DNA from: Fictibacillus halophilus
Lineage (GTDB): Bacteria > Bacillota > Bacilli > Bacillales > Fictibacillaceae
NCBI RefSeq assembly: GCF_016401385.1
Contig: NZ_JAEACF010000001.1
Coordinates: forward strand, 1,860,001 to 1,924,000
Length of the DNA: 64,000 bases
Direction: 5' to 3'
Shown in pieces: positions 25,195 through 33,390 of the stretch (position 1 is its first letter; each line of letters opens with the position of its first letter). The notes under the pieces are model-generated. The model made no database searches and was not told the origin of the DNA. It was given only the letters and a program-made list of their open reading frames with translations. The translations under genes were made by a program, and so were the position numbers.

Positions 25195-26045
25195 TATTTT
25201 GCTTCCTCCTTACTTTTCGTCTTCTCACAAAGCTCAAACAACACTTTGTGTGTGGAAGAAGGGTGCATGAAAGCAACTGACGCACCGCCTGCGCCGGGAA
25301 CAGCAGCATCATGAATCATCTTGATGCCGTTTGCTTTCATCTCATCGATCCGATCTTGGATGTTTGTAACGCCAAGAGCAACGTGATGGACACCTTGCCC
25401 ACGCTTTTCGATAAACTGCGCGACAGGACTTTCTGCAGTTAGTGCTTCAAGCAGTTCTAATCTTGTCTCACCAATCTTTATAAAAGCCACTTTCACTTTT
25501 TGTGAAGGAACTTCCTCGATCGCTTCTAGTGTTAACCCCAGAACATTCACGTAGAACGGGAGCGCTTCATCTAAAGATTTTACAGCGATTCCAATATGAT
25601 CGATCTTTTCTGGCGCCACTCCTGAAAACACTACTTCTGTAATCCCATCACGTTTATATACCGCTTGTTCGATAAATTTAGCTGTTTCGATCGTCGGGGT
25701 TCCTGGTGTGAATACTTTTTGGATCCCTTTAGACTCTAAGAAGGGAATGTCTTCCCATGGAATTACCCCACCACCGACAACGATAATATCGTCTGCTCCT
25801 TTTTCATGAAGAAGTCTCATCACTTCTGGAAAAAGTTCGTTGTGTGCGCCTGATAGACAAGATAAACCGATCGCATCCACGTCCTCTTGAACAGCAGCAG
25901 CAGCTATTTGTTCTGGTGTTTGTCTTAATCCTGTATAAATGACTTCCATTCCATAATCTCTTAACGCTTGAGAAACAACAAGTGCTCCTCGGTCATGACC
26001 GTCGAGTCCTGGTTTGGCAATTAAAACACGAATCGTTTTCTTCAT
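25194..26045 (-). CDS. fusion of methylmalonyl-CoA mutase B12-binding domain and methylmalonyl-CoA epimerase
   Basis: One continuous frame of 283 aa with two enzymatic parts. Residues 1-135 form the cobalamin-binding domain of the mutase: the DxHxxG motif is DGHDRG with His17 as the lower axial ligand, followed by GLSCLSGAH and VVGGGVIP. Residues 147-283 form a vicinal-oxygen-chelate epimerase: metal ligands appear to be His150 in IDHIGIAV, His221 in GVHHVALG and Glu271 in VLFELCE. So the epimerase that converts (S)- to (R)-methylmalonyl-CoA is tied to the cofactor domain of the enzyme that uses it. ATG 26045 has GGAG upstream and lies 23 bp after the mutase gene. Confidence 0.9.
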   Translation of the reverse strand: MKKTIRVLIAKPGLDGHDRGALVVSQALRDYGMEVIYTGLRQTPEQIAAAAVQEDVDAIGLSCLSGAHNELFPEVMRLLHEKGADDIIVVGGGVIPWEDIPFLESKGIQKVFTPGTPTIETAKFIEQAVYKRDGITEVVFSGVAPEKIDHIGIAVKSLDEALPFYVNVLGLTLEAIEEVPSQKVKVAFIKIGETRLELLEALTAESPVAQFIEKRGQGVHHVALGVTNIQDRIDEMKANGIKMIHDAAVPGAGGASVAFMHPSSTHKVLFELCEKTKSKEEAK

Positions 26046-26068
26046 CGTTTCTCCACTCCTCTCTATTT

Positions 26069-27709
26069 TTAGACCCCTGTATATTCTCCAAATTCTTCTC
26101 GAAGCACACCGCATATTTCTCCGATCGTACAATATGATTTTACACATTCAACGATGATCGGCATTAAGTTATCATCGCCTTTAGCTGCAGCACGTAATGA
26201 TTCCAACTGAGCGCTCACTCGGTTTTGATCTCTCTTTGCTTTCAGTGCTTGCAACTTTTCTTTCTGTTTCTCTCCTAAAGTCGGATCCACTCTTAACAAT
26301 TCAGGCTGTGGTTCATTTTCAATACTAAATTTATTCATGCCTACGATGATTTCTTGGCCACTCTCGATCTTTTTCTGAGTTTCATAGGACGTATGGTGGA
26401 TCTCTCGCTGCATGTATCCTTGTTCAACGGCCGCAACCGCTCCACCCATCTGATTGATCTTCTCAATGTATTCGTTTGCTTTTCGTTCTAGTTCATCTGT
26501 TAAATGTTCTACGTAATAAGAACCTGCAAGTGGATCCACAGTATCAGCCACACCTGTTTCATGAGCTAAGATCTGCTGAGTACGAAGAGCGATTCGAGCC
26601 GAATCTTCAGTTGGTAGAGCAAGTGCTTCGTCTCTTGAGTTCGTATGAAGACTCTGCGTTCCACCTAGGACGGCTGAAAGTGCTTGGGTTGTAACTCGTA
26701 CGATATTGTTATCAGGCTGCTGTGCCGTGAGGGTTGATCCTCCCGTTTGTGTATGAAAACGAAGCTGCCATGACTTTGGATTTCTTGCTCCATAATGTTC
26801 TTTCATAAGTTTAGCCCACATTCTACGAGCTGCTCTGAACTTCGCAACTTCCTCAAAGAACTGATTATGCGCGTTAAAGAAAAAGGCTAACCGCGGAGCA
26901 AAGTCATCGATATTTAGTCCGGCTTCTATCGCAGCATCCACATAGGCAAGTCCATTTGCAATTGTAAAAGCAAGTTCTTGCGCGGCATTCGCCCCAGCTT
27001 CTCGAATGTGATAGCCAGAGATGCTGATCGTATTCCACTTTGGTACAAATTCCTGACAATAGCCGAAGATATCTGTAATCAATCGCATAGAAGGCTTTGG
27101 TGGAAAAATATATGTACCACGCGCGATGTATTCTTTTAAAATATCATTCTGTATCGTTCCTGAAAGTTTTTCTGGACCTACTCCCTGCTTCTCAGCAACA
27201 GCGATATACATAGCGAGCAGAACAGAAGCAGGTGCGTTAATCGTCATCGAAGTACTTACCTTATCGAGCGGAATGTCTTTTAAAAGAGCTTCCATGTCTT
27301 CGATCGAATCAATCGCTACTCCTACTTTCCCTACTTCACCGCGTGACATCGAGTGATCTGAGTCATACCCGATTTGTGTAGGAAGGTCGAATGCTACAGA
27401 AAGCCCGGTCTGCCCTTGATCAAGCAAATAGCGAAAACGTTTATTCGTTTCTTCTGCCGAGCCAAAACCGGCGTATTGTCTCATCGTCCAGAATCTTGCA
27501 CGATACATCGTGGATTGAGAGCCACGTGTGTATGGATATTCTCCCGGAAGCCCCAACGATTCCATTGGATAATGCTCTTCCTCTGTACCATACAGCCTTT
27601 CAACCTCTATATCTGAAGAAGTATGAAACCTTTCTTTTCGTTCTGGAAATCTATTCATTGATTGTGCGGTCTTTTCTTGCCATTCTTTTATACGCTGTTG
27701 TTTATCCAT
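26069..27709 (-). CDS. methylmalonyl-CoA mutase, catalytic subunit
   Basis: Mutase catalytic subunit of 546 aa, a TIM barrel without the B12-binding domain, which is encoded by the next gene. Typical segments are [60 protein letters not shown] and [13 protein letters not shown]. It rearranges (R)-methylmalonyl-CoA to succinyl-CoA with adenosylcobalamin. ATG 27709 follows AGGAGG and is preferred to the longer frame. It is the first gene of the operon; no MeaB-type GTPase chaperone gene is adjacent. A weak cre-like site precedes it. Confidence 0.94.
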   Translation of the reverse strand: MDKQQRIKEWQEKTAQSMNRFPERKERFHTSSDIEVERLYGTEEEHYPMESLGLPGEYPYTRGSQSTMYRARFWTMRQYAGFGSAEETNKRFRYLLDQGQTGLSVAFDLPTQIGYDSDHSMSRGEVGKVGVAIDSIEDMEALLKDIPLDKVSTSMTINAPASVLLAMYIAVAEKQGVGPEKLSGTIQNDILKEYIARGTYIFPPKPSMRLITDIFGYCQEFVPKWNTISISGYHIREAGANAAQELAFTIANGLAYVDAAIEAGLNIDDFAPRLAFFFNAHNQFFEEVAKFRAARRMWAKLMKEHYGARNPKSWQLRFHTQTGGSTLTAQQPDNNIVRVTTQALSAVLGGTQSLHTNSRDEALALPTEDSARIALRTQQILAHETGVADTVDPLAGSYYVEHLTDELERKANEYIEKINQMGGAVAAVEQGYMQREIHHTSYETQKKIESGQEIIVGMNKFSIENEPQPELLRVDPTLGEKQKEKLQALKAKRDQNRVSAQLESLRAAAKGDDNLMPIIVECVKSYCTIGEICGVLREEFGEYTGV

Positions 27710-27763
27710 TAGAAGCCTCCTGTTTAACAAAGAAAAATAGTCTCAACATAACATCTTTCGTTT

Positions 27764-27777
27764 TGTAAGCGCTTTTT
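27764..27777. promoter_or_regulatory. weak cre-like site upstream of the mutase operon
   Basis: TGTAAGCGCTTTTT matches the CcpA consensus TGWAANCGNTNWCA except at the last two positions. It lies about 55 bp before the mutase start codon. Motif evidence only. Confidence 0.35.
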
Positions 27778-27833
27778 CCTGCTTGATACCGCAAATTTTC
27801 GACTAAATTTGCAAATTGGTATTTTAGGATTTC

Positions 27834-27862
27834 TTGTTTCTGCTTTCCAAACACGATACAAT
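27834..27862 (+). promoter_or_regulatory. candidate sigma-A promoter of the Prli42-like gene
   Basis: TTGTTT at 27834-27839 and TACAAT at 27857-27862, 17 bp apart, about 34 bp ahead of the tiny open frame and its AGGAGGG ribosome binding site. Confidence 0.6.
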
Positions 27863-27895
27863 TAAGATGGAAATGTTTATAGGAGGGTAAAGGCT

Positions 27896-27988
27896 TTGAA
27901 TCAAAAACTAATAAAAACGATTGTGTACATTATGATTATCTGTCTTGTTCTAAGCAGTCTTTTAACAGGAGTCGCTTTTTTCTTATAA
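27896..27988 (+). CDS. prli42: Prli42-like stressosome-associated miniprotein (30 aa)
   Basis: Very short gene starting with TTG at 27896, eight bases after AGGAGGG, with a promoter upstream and a terminator downstream. The product begins MNQKLIKTIVYIMIICLVLS and ends LLTGVAFFL: a short basic cytoplasmic end and one transmembrane helix. This matches in length and layout the miniprotein Prli42 of Listeria, a membrane anchor for the stressosome that is conserved in Firmicutes. The stressosome genes are not in this window. The match is by eye. Confidence 0.8.
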   Translation: MNQKLIKTIVYIMIICLVLSSLLTGVAFFL

Positions 27989-27996
27989 AAATGGTT

Positions 27997-28027
27997 AACC
28001 CCCAGTCCTCGTTGGACTGGGGGTTTT
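27997..28027. terminator. bidirectional terminator between the Prli42-like and L,D-transpeptidase genes
   Basis: AACCCCCAGTCC pairs with GGACTGGGGGTT across a 5-nt loop, followed by T residues. It separates two convergent genes. Confidence 0.88.
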
Positions 28028-28030
28028 ACG

Positions 28031-28522
28031 TTACTGTTTTATGATATCTTCAAAGCTTTTTGCGGAGTGGATCACTTTTATCTTTGTGCCTATCTTTAGT
28101 TTGCTGTAAAGCTTCTGAACATCTTTTTCATACATACGTATGCAACCGGCCGTGACATATCTTCCGATGGCTGATGGATTATTATTTCCATGTATTCCGA
28201 AGGTGCGACCGTCCGTTCCGTTTGCGTCAAAACCGATCCAACGTGTGCCGAGCGGATTCGTTTTATCGCCACCTGGTATATCCTTTTTTCGATAATAAGG
28301 ATCAACAGCTTTTACCGTGATTGTAAACTCGCCTTCTGGTGTTAGTTCTTTTGACTTGCCTGTTGCTACTTTATAGATTTCTTTAATCATCCCATCTTCA
28401 ACGTATGCAAGTCTGTTGGATGTTTTGTTGATGATTACATAAGGGTCTCCTAAAGCATGTGCATCTCCGATCGGCCAAATTGGTGAAAATAACAAGATAA
28501 AAGCTAACTTGAGTTTTCCCAT
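28031..28522 (-). CDS. L,D-transpeptidase (YkuD domain)
   Basis: Exported cell-wall enzyme of 163 aa. A signal peptide covers residues 1-22 (hydrophobic AFILLFSPIWPI, ending near AHA). The YkuD catalytic motif is intact: HGNNNPSAIGRYVTAGCIRM, with the nucleophilic cysteine in AGCIRM and the upstream histidine in IHG. It forms 3-3 cross-links or attaches proteins to peptidoglycan; no LysM domain is present. ATG 28522 is preferred because CAGGGTGAT precedes it, while the upstream GTG lies inside that site. Confidence 0.9.
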   Translation of the reverse strand: MGKLKLAFILLFSPIWPIGDAHALGDPYVIINKTSNRLAYVEDGMIKEIYKVATGKSKELTPEGEFTITVKAVDPYYRKKDIPGGDKTNPLGTRWIGFDANGTDGRTFGIHGNNNPSAIGRYVTAGCIRMYEKDVQKLYSKLKIGTKIKVIHSAKSFEDIIKQ

Positions 28523-28617
28523 TTTTATCACCCTGTCATTTTTTACTTAGTATTTGTAAATGCAGGGGAAGTCATGAGTGGGTTTTTTTAGTTTTTTCTT
28601 AGGTGATTTTTGATAGA

Positions 28618-28744
28618 GTTGACTTTCGTTACAGTTGCTCGCTTTCCGCGGGGCAGGCGGTGAGCCACTTGCCGCTATGCGCCATTAAGTGTCTCACCTG
28701 ACCGCTTGTCCCGCAGGAGTCTCGCACCTTTCACTACAGTCAAC
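28618..28744 (+). repeat. dispersed palindromic repeat, copy C (127 bp)
   Basis: Bounded by perfect inverted ends GTTGACT and AGTCAAC. Inner stems: GCGGGGCA with TGTCCCGC, GCGGT with ACCGC, and AGCCACTT with AAGTGTCT. Same family as copies A and B more than 10 kb away. It lies between the L,D-transpeptidase and the exporter-family gene. GC-rich and non-coding. Confidence 0.87.
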
Positions 28745-28821
28745 TGTTCAGTGATGAGAAGTAATCAAAATCAATACCTTAGTCGAAAATTACGTTAAAT
28801 AATTTTAAAAAAAGTCTTAGC

Positions 28822-29769
28822 CTACTTCTTAAATTTACTTTTGATGATTAAGTAATCCTCGATGTCTTGAAGTAGCTGGTAGAGTTTTGAGCGTGTTTCG
28901 AATTCGTCTCTGTCTTTTGGTAGATGCATCTCTCGGAATTCTTGTCTCATCTTTTCGAGATCATCTAAAAACAAAACCGCTGTATTTCCTGGGTGTACGG
29001 CTGCGCTTAGGCGTTCGAAGAAGCTTCCTAGTTTTTCACACTGAACATATGTCTTATCGATGGAAGAAATGATCGGTAGCATTCGTTGGATGATCTCAAA
29101 CTGTTTTTCTCTCATCTTAAAATAGTGATAATACTGGTTTTCGTAACGAAGAAAATGATTTTCAATGTCTCGAAATGCAATACTTTTCGCGTTTGAGATA
29201 AGATCTGCACATTCTGTAATCTCTTTTCCGTCCCATTCGTGTTTATCATGAGCCAAATACAGATGAAATTCATGAAAGATCACTTTGTATCTTTTTTCGA
29301 GTTCCCTTTGCATGTTTAACAGTATTTTTTCCACCGAAGGCATATAGAGATTCATGATTAATCCCATCCCTATACCAATTACGATGATGCTAAATTCGTT
29401 AAGCACGATTTCCCATGTGACCTTTTGTAGGGTGTATAAATGAAGGATGATGACCGACGATGTAATGATGCCTTCTTTCAGATTTAGGGAAACGAGTGTT
29501 GGAATGAATAGAATTAAAAGAACGGTTAGTGCATAAGGATGATAGCCGATCAGTGAAAAGATTGCACTCGCAAATCCAATTCCGAGTATACAAGCAGCAA
29601 ATCTTTCCCATGAAGAGATGATCGACTTCTTCTTCGTTATCTTTATACAAAGAATGGTTAGTATACCGGCAGACGTATAAAAGTCTAACCCTAGCCACTC
29701 AGCTAAGGCGATAGCAAGACCTGCTCCGATTGCAGTCTTTAATGTTCGATAGCCAATAGTGAATTTCAT
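28822..29769 (-). CDS. yqjA: aromatic acid exporter family membrane protein (YqjA-like)
   Basis: Membrane protein of 315 aa. The N-terminal half has about five to six TMs (FTIGYRTLKTAIGAGLAIAL at the start, WERFAACILGIGFASAI, and so on); the C-terminal half, from about residue 150, is a soluble helical domain rich in charged residues. This is the layout of the ArAE/DUF939 family, to which YqjA of B. subtilis belongs; transport is assumed for the family but not shown for this gene. ATG 29769 has GAAGG ten bases upstream. It follows the ABC transporter operon in order but a terminator lies between further upstream, so it has its own promoter or depends on readthrough. Confidence 0.82.
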   Translation of the reverse strand: MKFTIGYRTLKTAIGAGLAIALAEWLGLDFYTSAGILTILCIKITKKKSIISSWERFAACILGIGFASAIFSLIGYHPYALTVLLILFIPTLVSLNLKEGIITSSVIILHLYTLQKVTWEIVLNEFSIIVIGIGMGLIMNLYMPSVEKILLNMQRELEKRYKVIFHEFHLYLAHDKHEWDGKEITECADLISNAKSIAFRDIENHFLRYENQYYHYFKMREKQFEIIQRMLPIISSIDKTYVQCEKLGSFFERLSAAVHPGNTAVLFLDDLEKMRQEFREMHLPKDRDEFETRSKLYQLLQDIEDYLIIKSKFKK

Positions 29770-29844
29770 AAAAAGCATGCCTTCTTTCCGATCTCGTTCT
29801 GCATCTTATACCATTATTCCACAGTTCAATGGAATTTAAGAAAC

Positions 29845-29878
29845 GAAAAAGGACTTCAGCTAAGAAGTCCCTTTTTTA
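29845..29878 (-). terminator. terminator of the artPQM-like operon
   Basis: GGGACTTC and GAAGTCC arms with A and T runs on either side; on the minus strand it follows the ATP-binding gene by a few bases. Confidence 0.85.
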
Positions 29879-29882
29879 AGCA

Positions 29883-30596
29883 TTATAGCACTTTTTCTAA
29901 GAAAGCTTTAGCTCGATCTGTTTTCGGATTTTCAAAGAAAATACCAGGTACTTGATCTTCTACTAATTTTCCATCGTCCATGAACAGAACCCGATCGGCA
30001 ACTTCTTTTGCGAAGCCCATCTCATGTGTCACAATAACCATCGTCATGCCAAGCTTGACGAGGTTCTTCATCACTTGCAGCACCTCTTTTACCATCTCTG
30101 GGTCAAGAGCCGAAGTTGGTTCATCAAAAAGCATAACTTCAGGTTTCATAGCGAGGGCTCTCGCTATCGCCACCCGCTGCTTTTGTCCGCCAGAGAGGTT
30201 TGAAGGATAGCTGTTCGCTTTATCACTCAGTCCAACTGTTTTAAGAAGATCTAAAGCTTCCTTTTCAGCTTCACTCTTGGAGATCTTTAATACTTGCTGA
30301 GGCGCGAATGTAACATTTTCTAAAACGGTTAAATGAGGAAACAGATTGAAATGCTGAAACACCATCCCTATCTTTTTACGAAGGTGAAGTTCCATCTCTT
30401 TTATATCTTTACCTTCAATCTTAATATAACCTTCATCGTGTGTTTCTAAAAGATTCAAACAGCGGAGAAATGTAGACTTACCTGATCCTGAAGGCCCGAT
30501 CACAGCGATAACTTCTCCTTTTTTTATCGAAGTTGATATCCCTTTTAACACTTCATTATTTCCGAATCTTTTTTTCAAACCTTTAACATCAATCAC
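29883..30596 (-). CDS. artM: amino-acid ABC transporter, ATP-binding protein (ArtM-like)
   Basis: ABC ATPase of about 237 aa of the polar amino-acid type. Walker A is GPSGSGKST, the signature is [15 protein letters not shown], Walker B with catalytic glutamate is [13 protein letters not shown] and the switch histidine is in [11 protein letters not shown] favour GTG 30596: AGGAGG lies about ten bases before it and inside the end of the permease gene, whereas the upstream TTG 30605 has only one base of spacing. It overlaps the permease stop by a few bases, so the genes are coupled. Confidence 0.93.
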   Translation of the reverse strand: MIDVKGLKKRFGNNEVLKGISTSIKKGEVIAVIGPSGSGKSTFLRCLNLLETHDEGYIKIEGKDIKEMELHLRKKIGMVFQHFNLFPHLTVLENVTFAPQQVLKISKSEAEKEALDLLKTVGLSDKANSYPSNLSGGQKQRVAIARALAMKPEVMLFDEPTSALDPEMVKEVLQVMKNLVKLGMTMVIVTHEMGFAKEVADRVLFMDDGKLVEDQVPGIFFENPKTDRAKAFLEKVL

Positions 30597-31248
30597 TCTT
30601 AGCAAGCCTCCTCTCCATAACTCGACCAGCCAACGTCAACATCATCACTAATAGATAATAAACAAGCCCCGCTAATAATAGAGGTTCAAAAAAGCGATAG
30701 TTGCTCGCCCCAACGATTTGAGCTCGTCTCATAATATCAAGCGCTCCAATAACGGAGACGATTGCTGATTCTTTTGTTAATGTAATAAATTCATTCATCA
30801 ATGCCGGTAAAATGTTCTTGAAGGCTTGAGGTAGAATGATCTTCAGCATCATCGTGCGATATGGAACACCTAAAGCCATAGCAGCTTCTTTCTGTCCTTT
30901 GTCGACTGCATTGATACCGGCACGAATAATTTCTGAAATATATGCTGCCGAGTTAAGAGCAAATGTTAGAACCCCTGCTGAGAATGCGCCAATATCGACT
31001 CCCGTTAGCTGAGGTACAGCATAATAGATCAACAGCATCTGAAGAATTAACGGCGTTCCTCTGAAAACCGAAGTATATGCATCTGCAAACCATCTTAAGA
31101 TTGTGATCTTACCTATCTTAAATAGGGAAAGTACCGTTCCCCATAAAAATCCTAGTACTAACGATACCGCCACGAACTGCAACGTAACCCATATTCCGTA
31201 TAGAATATACGGAATAGAAGGCACGAGCTGGGCAAAATCCAAGTTCAT
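30589..31248 (-). CDS. artQ: amino-acid ABC transporter permease (ArtQ-like)
   Basis: Permease of 219 aa with five to six TMs in the HisM/ArtQ family. The cytoplasmic coupling loop (EAA motif) is [25 protein letters not shown], given here in two pieces: [13 protein letters not shown] and [15 protein letters not shown] 31248 follows GAGTGG. It stands between the binding protein gene (18 bp upstream) and the ATPase gene, matching the yqiXYZ order of B. subtilis. Confidence 0.92.
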   Translation of the reverse strand: MNLDFAQLVPSIPYILYGIWVTLQFVAVSLVLGFLWGTVLSLFKIGKITILRWFADAYTSVFRGTPLILQMLLIYYAVPQLTGVDIGAFSAGVLTFALNSAAYISEIIRAGINAVDKGQKEAAMALGVPYRTMMLKIILPQAFKNILPALMNEFITLTKESAIVSVIGALDIMRRAQIVGASNYRFFEPLLLAGLVYYLLVMMLTLAGRVMERRLAKSD

Positions 31249-31266
31249 GCCTACCACTCTCTTTCT

Positions 31267-32052
31267 CTATTTTTTAACACCGAACCACTTTTCAACTAGC
31301 TCGTCCAATGTACCGTCTTCTTTCATCTTCTTTAATTCCGCATTGAATGCTTCAGTCAGCTCACTATCCTTAGGAAAAGCAATAGCCGATCCTGCTGCGT
31401 CAGTGTTTGGAAGTGCGAAAGAGGAAAGGTCTTTATTTTTCTTCAAAAACTCGTAAGCTACTGCATCTTCAATAATCGCAGCATCTACACGGTTTGATTT
31501 CATCTCTTGAACCAATTCAGTTACTTTGTTACGCTGAACAACTTCAAATTTATGATCCTTTAATAATTTATCTGCTTCTTTTTCTTGAATGGAAGCTAAT
31601 TGTACGCCAATTGTTTTGCCTTCAAGATTCTCCACACTTTTAATGGTTTTGTCTTTTGTAACGATTAATTGTTGGGCTGCATAATATTCATCTGAAAAAT
31701 CTACAGTTTTTCTTCGTTCTTCATTAGGTGTCATTCCAGCGATTACAAAGTCAGCTTTGCCGCTGTCTAATGCAGGAATCAACCCGTTAAAGTCCATGTC
31801 CTTTATCTCAACCTTATATCCTAATTTTTTTGCGATATGATTCGCTACATCAATATCAAAACCTACGATCTCTCCACCTTTTGCTGTTTCCACATATTCA
31901 TAAGGAGGATAATCTGCTGAAGTTGCCATCACTAACGTCTTCTCTGACGAGTCGCTCCCTGTATTAGTCGAACTCTTTTCTTCAACTGCCCCACAACCCG
32001 CCAACAATGCGAGTACTATGATAAAATAAATGCTAAAAAGATTTCGTTTCAT
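31267..32052 (-). CDS. artP: amino-acid ABC transporter substrate-binding lipoprotein (ArtP-like)
   Basis: Lipoprotein of 261 aa: signal peptide with lipobox LLAGC (Cys near residue 20), then a periplasmic-binding-protein type 2 domain with ATSADYPPYEYVE, GFDIDVANHIAKKLG and DFVIAGMTPNEERR. The last motif and the arginine in it are typical of binders of basic or polar amino acids. ATG 32052 follows AGGGGG. By synteny it matches YqiX/ArtP, a high-affinity arginine binder. ARG-box-like sites upstream support arginine control by ArgR, also encoded in this window. Confidence 0.92.
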   Translation of the reverse strand: MKRNLFSIYFIIVLALLAGCGAVEEKSSTNTGSDSSEKTLVMATSADYPPYEYVETAKGGEIVGFDIDVANHIAKKLGYKVEIKDMDFNGLIPALDSGKADFVIAGMTPNEERRKTVDFSDEYYAAQQLIVTKDKTIKSVENLEGKTIGVQLASIQEKEADKLLKDHKFEVVQRNKVTELVQEMKSNRVDAAIIEDAVAYEFLKKNKDLSSFALPNTDAAGSAIAFPKDSELTEAFNAELKKMKEDGTLDELVEKWFGVKK

Positions 32053-32096
32053 TTGTAGTTCCCCCTGTACAATACGTCTATATTTATTCGTTAAAA

Positions 32097-32110
32097 TGAA
32101 TATTAACACA
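32097..32110. promoter_or_regulatory. ARG-box-like site, promoter-proximal
   Basis: TGAATATTAACACA fits the ArgR core TGNATWWWWATNCA with one mismatch, about 45 bp upstream of the artP start codon. Assignment by motif. Confidence 0.45.
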
Positions 32111-32144
32111 CAATTATGCAAAATTAAGTATTTTAATAATTCTG

Positions 32145-32162
32145 AATGTATTTATATGCATT
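32145..32162. promoter_or_regulatory. ARG box (ArgR/AhrC operator)
   Basis: AATGTATTTATATGCATT matches 16 of 18 positions of TNTGNATWWWWATNCANA, within a 22-bp near-palindrome (32143-32164). It lies between artP and the divergent Nudix gene. Confidence 0.6.
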
Positions 32163-32174
32163 CAAGTAAGGTGG

Positions 32175-32609
32175 ATGGTTACTTTGCAATTTGGTGAAAA
32201 GATGAAGGATGTTCGTTATCGTAAACGAGAAGCTGTGTATGCCATAGTCGTGGATGATAATAGGAATATTGCCGTTATCGTTCAGAATGGCAAAGGATTC
32301 TTACCGGGAGGCGGTATAGAAACTGGAGAAAATCATATAGTCTGTTTGAAAAGAGAATGTATCGAGGAGACAGGCTATACATTTAAGATGGAGCAATTTT
32401 TAGGAAATGCAAAGCAATATTTTAGAACGAGACAAGGCGAACATCTAATGAATGATGGGTATTTTTATACAGGTTCCTTTGGAGAGTATGCAAATGAGCC
32501 ATTAGATCAAGATCATAAGTTAGTGTGGATGAATATTGATCAAGCTGAGGAGCTATTATTTCATTCGTCTCATGTGTGGGCTGTGAGAAAGGGGCTCGGG
32601 TTGGAGTAA
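32175..32609 (+). CDS. Nudix hydrolase
   Basis: 144-aa Nudix enzyme; the box GX5EX7REUXEEXGU is complete in GGIETGE and RECIEETGY (residues about 51-73). Hydrolyses a nucleoside diphosphate linked to another moiety; substrate unknown. ATG 32175 is only three bases from AAGGTGG, and TTG 32184 would be better spaced, so the start may be nine bases later. It diverges from artP across the ARG-box-like region. Confidence 0.88.
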   Translation: MVTLQFGEKMKDVRYRKREAVYAIVVDDNRNIAVIVQNGKGFLPGGGIETGENHIVCLKRECIEETGYTFKMEQFLGNAKQYFRTRQGEHLMNDGYFYTGSFGEYANEPLDQDHKLVWMNIDQAEELLFHSSHVWAVRKGLGLE

Positions 32610-32642
32610 GAAAGCTATTTTGGATTAATGGTTCAATGATCG

Positions 32643-32702
32643 ATCATAAATCTTTATAAACGCTCATAAATCAATGGAATCGATCATAAATCTCGAGAAT
32701 CG
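32643..32702. repeat. three tandem copies of a 20-bp intergenic repeat
   Basis: Units of the form CGATCATAAATCNNNANAA(A/T) repeat with a period of 20 bp: GATCATAAATC, GCTCATAAATC, GATCATAAATC. Flanking DNA does not continue the pattern. Similar in style to the 21-bp units at 13.6 kb. Confidence 0.7.
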
Positions 32703-32741
32703 CTTTTCACCTCATACTTTTCCTTCATTTTACGAGGAACT

Positions 32742-32774
32742 AAAAAAAAGCTGGCTCAAAATCTAGCCAGCTTT
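32742..32774 (-). terminator. terminator of brxB
   Basis: AAAGCTGGCT and AGCCAGCTTT arms with T8 on the minus strand, placed just after the bacilliredoxin gene. Confidence 0.88.
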
Positions 32775-32796
32775 CGTTCATACATACTTCTTATCC

Positions 32797-33225
32797 CTAC
32801 TTACAATAGGTTTCAAAAGCACTTCTTAGCTTGTTTACAACTTCCATCGGTTCGTGGCCTTCAATCTCATGACGTTCGACCATCATTTGTATCTCTCCAT
32901 CTTTTAACAGTGCAAATGATGGGGATGACGGTGGATAGCCTGTAAAATAAGAACGCGCTGTTTCTGTTGCTTCTTTATCTTGTCCGGCAAATACCGTAAC
33001 AAGATGGTCCGGGCGAACGTCTTGTTTTACCGAATATGAAGCCGAAGGGCGTGCGATTCCTCCAGCACAGCCACAAACGGAATTAATCATAACAAGTGTT
33101 GTACCTTCTTTTTGAAAAGCTTCTTCAACATCTTCTGGTTTGAATAGCTGTGTATAGCCAGCCTCTACCATTTCTTTACGAGCCGTTTCTACTACATCAT
33201 TAAAAAGATTAAATTGAAAGTTCAT
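32797..33225 (-). CDS. brxB: bacilliredoxin BrxB (YqiW)
   Basis: 142-aa thioredoxin-fold protein of the BrxA/BrxB family with the signature CGC active site in [13 protein letters not shown] (Cys about 52 and 54). It removes bacillithiol from S-bacillithiolated proteins after oxidative stress. Its presence implies that the organism makes bacillithiol. It follows the bkd operon on the same strand, behind a terminator, as yqiW does in B. subtilis. Confidence 0.93.
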   Translation of the reverse strand: MNFQFNLFNDVVETARKEMVEAGYTQLFKPEDVEEAFQKEGTTLVMINSVCGCAGGIARPSASYSVKQDVRPDHLVTVFAGQDKEATETARSYFTGYPPSSPSFALLKDGEIQMMVERHEIEGHEPMEVVNKLRSAFETYCK

Positions 33226-33276
33226 TCGTATTCAGCTCCTTTCTTTCTTATTGTACTCAATTATCGCGATATAAAA

Positions 33277-33312
33277 AAGAAAAATGCCGTAACATGTACG
33301 GCATTTTTCTTA
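33277..33312 (-). terminator. terminator of the bkd operon
   Basis: AAAAATGCCGT pairs with ACGGCATTTTT; a T-rich run follows on the minus strand. It lies about 80 bp after bkdB. Confidence 0.88.
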
Positions 33313-33390
33313 GGGGGTTATGGGGTTTGGAGGTGTTGATAGTTATCTCTACCCGCAATAAAACCCGCATAAACCTGAAAAACACATTTT

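Noticed and set aside
32175..32609. Nudix gene as part of the art operon
   Set aside because: It is on the opposite strand, so only the regulatory region could be shared.
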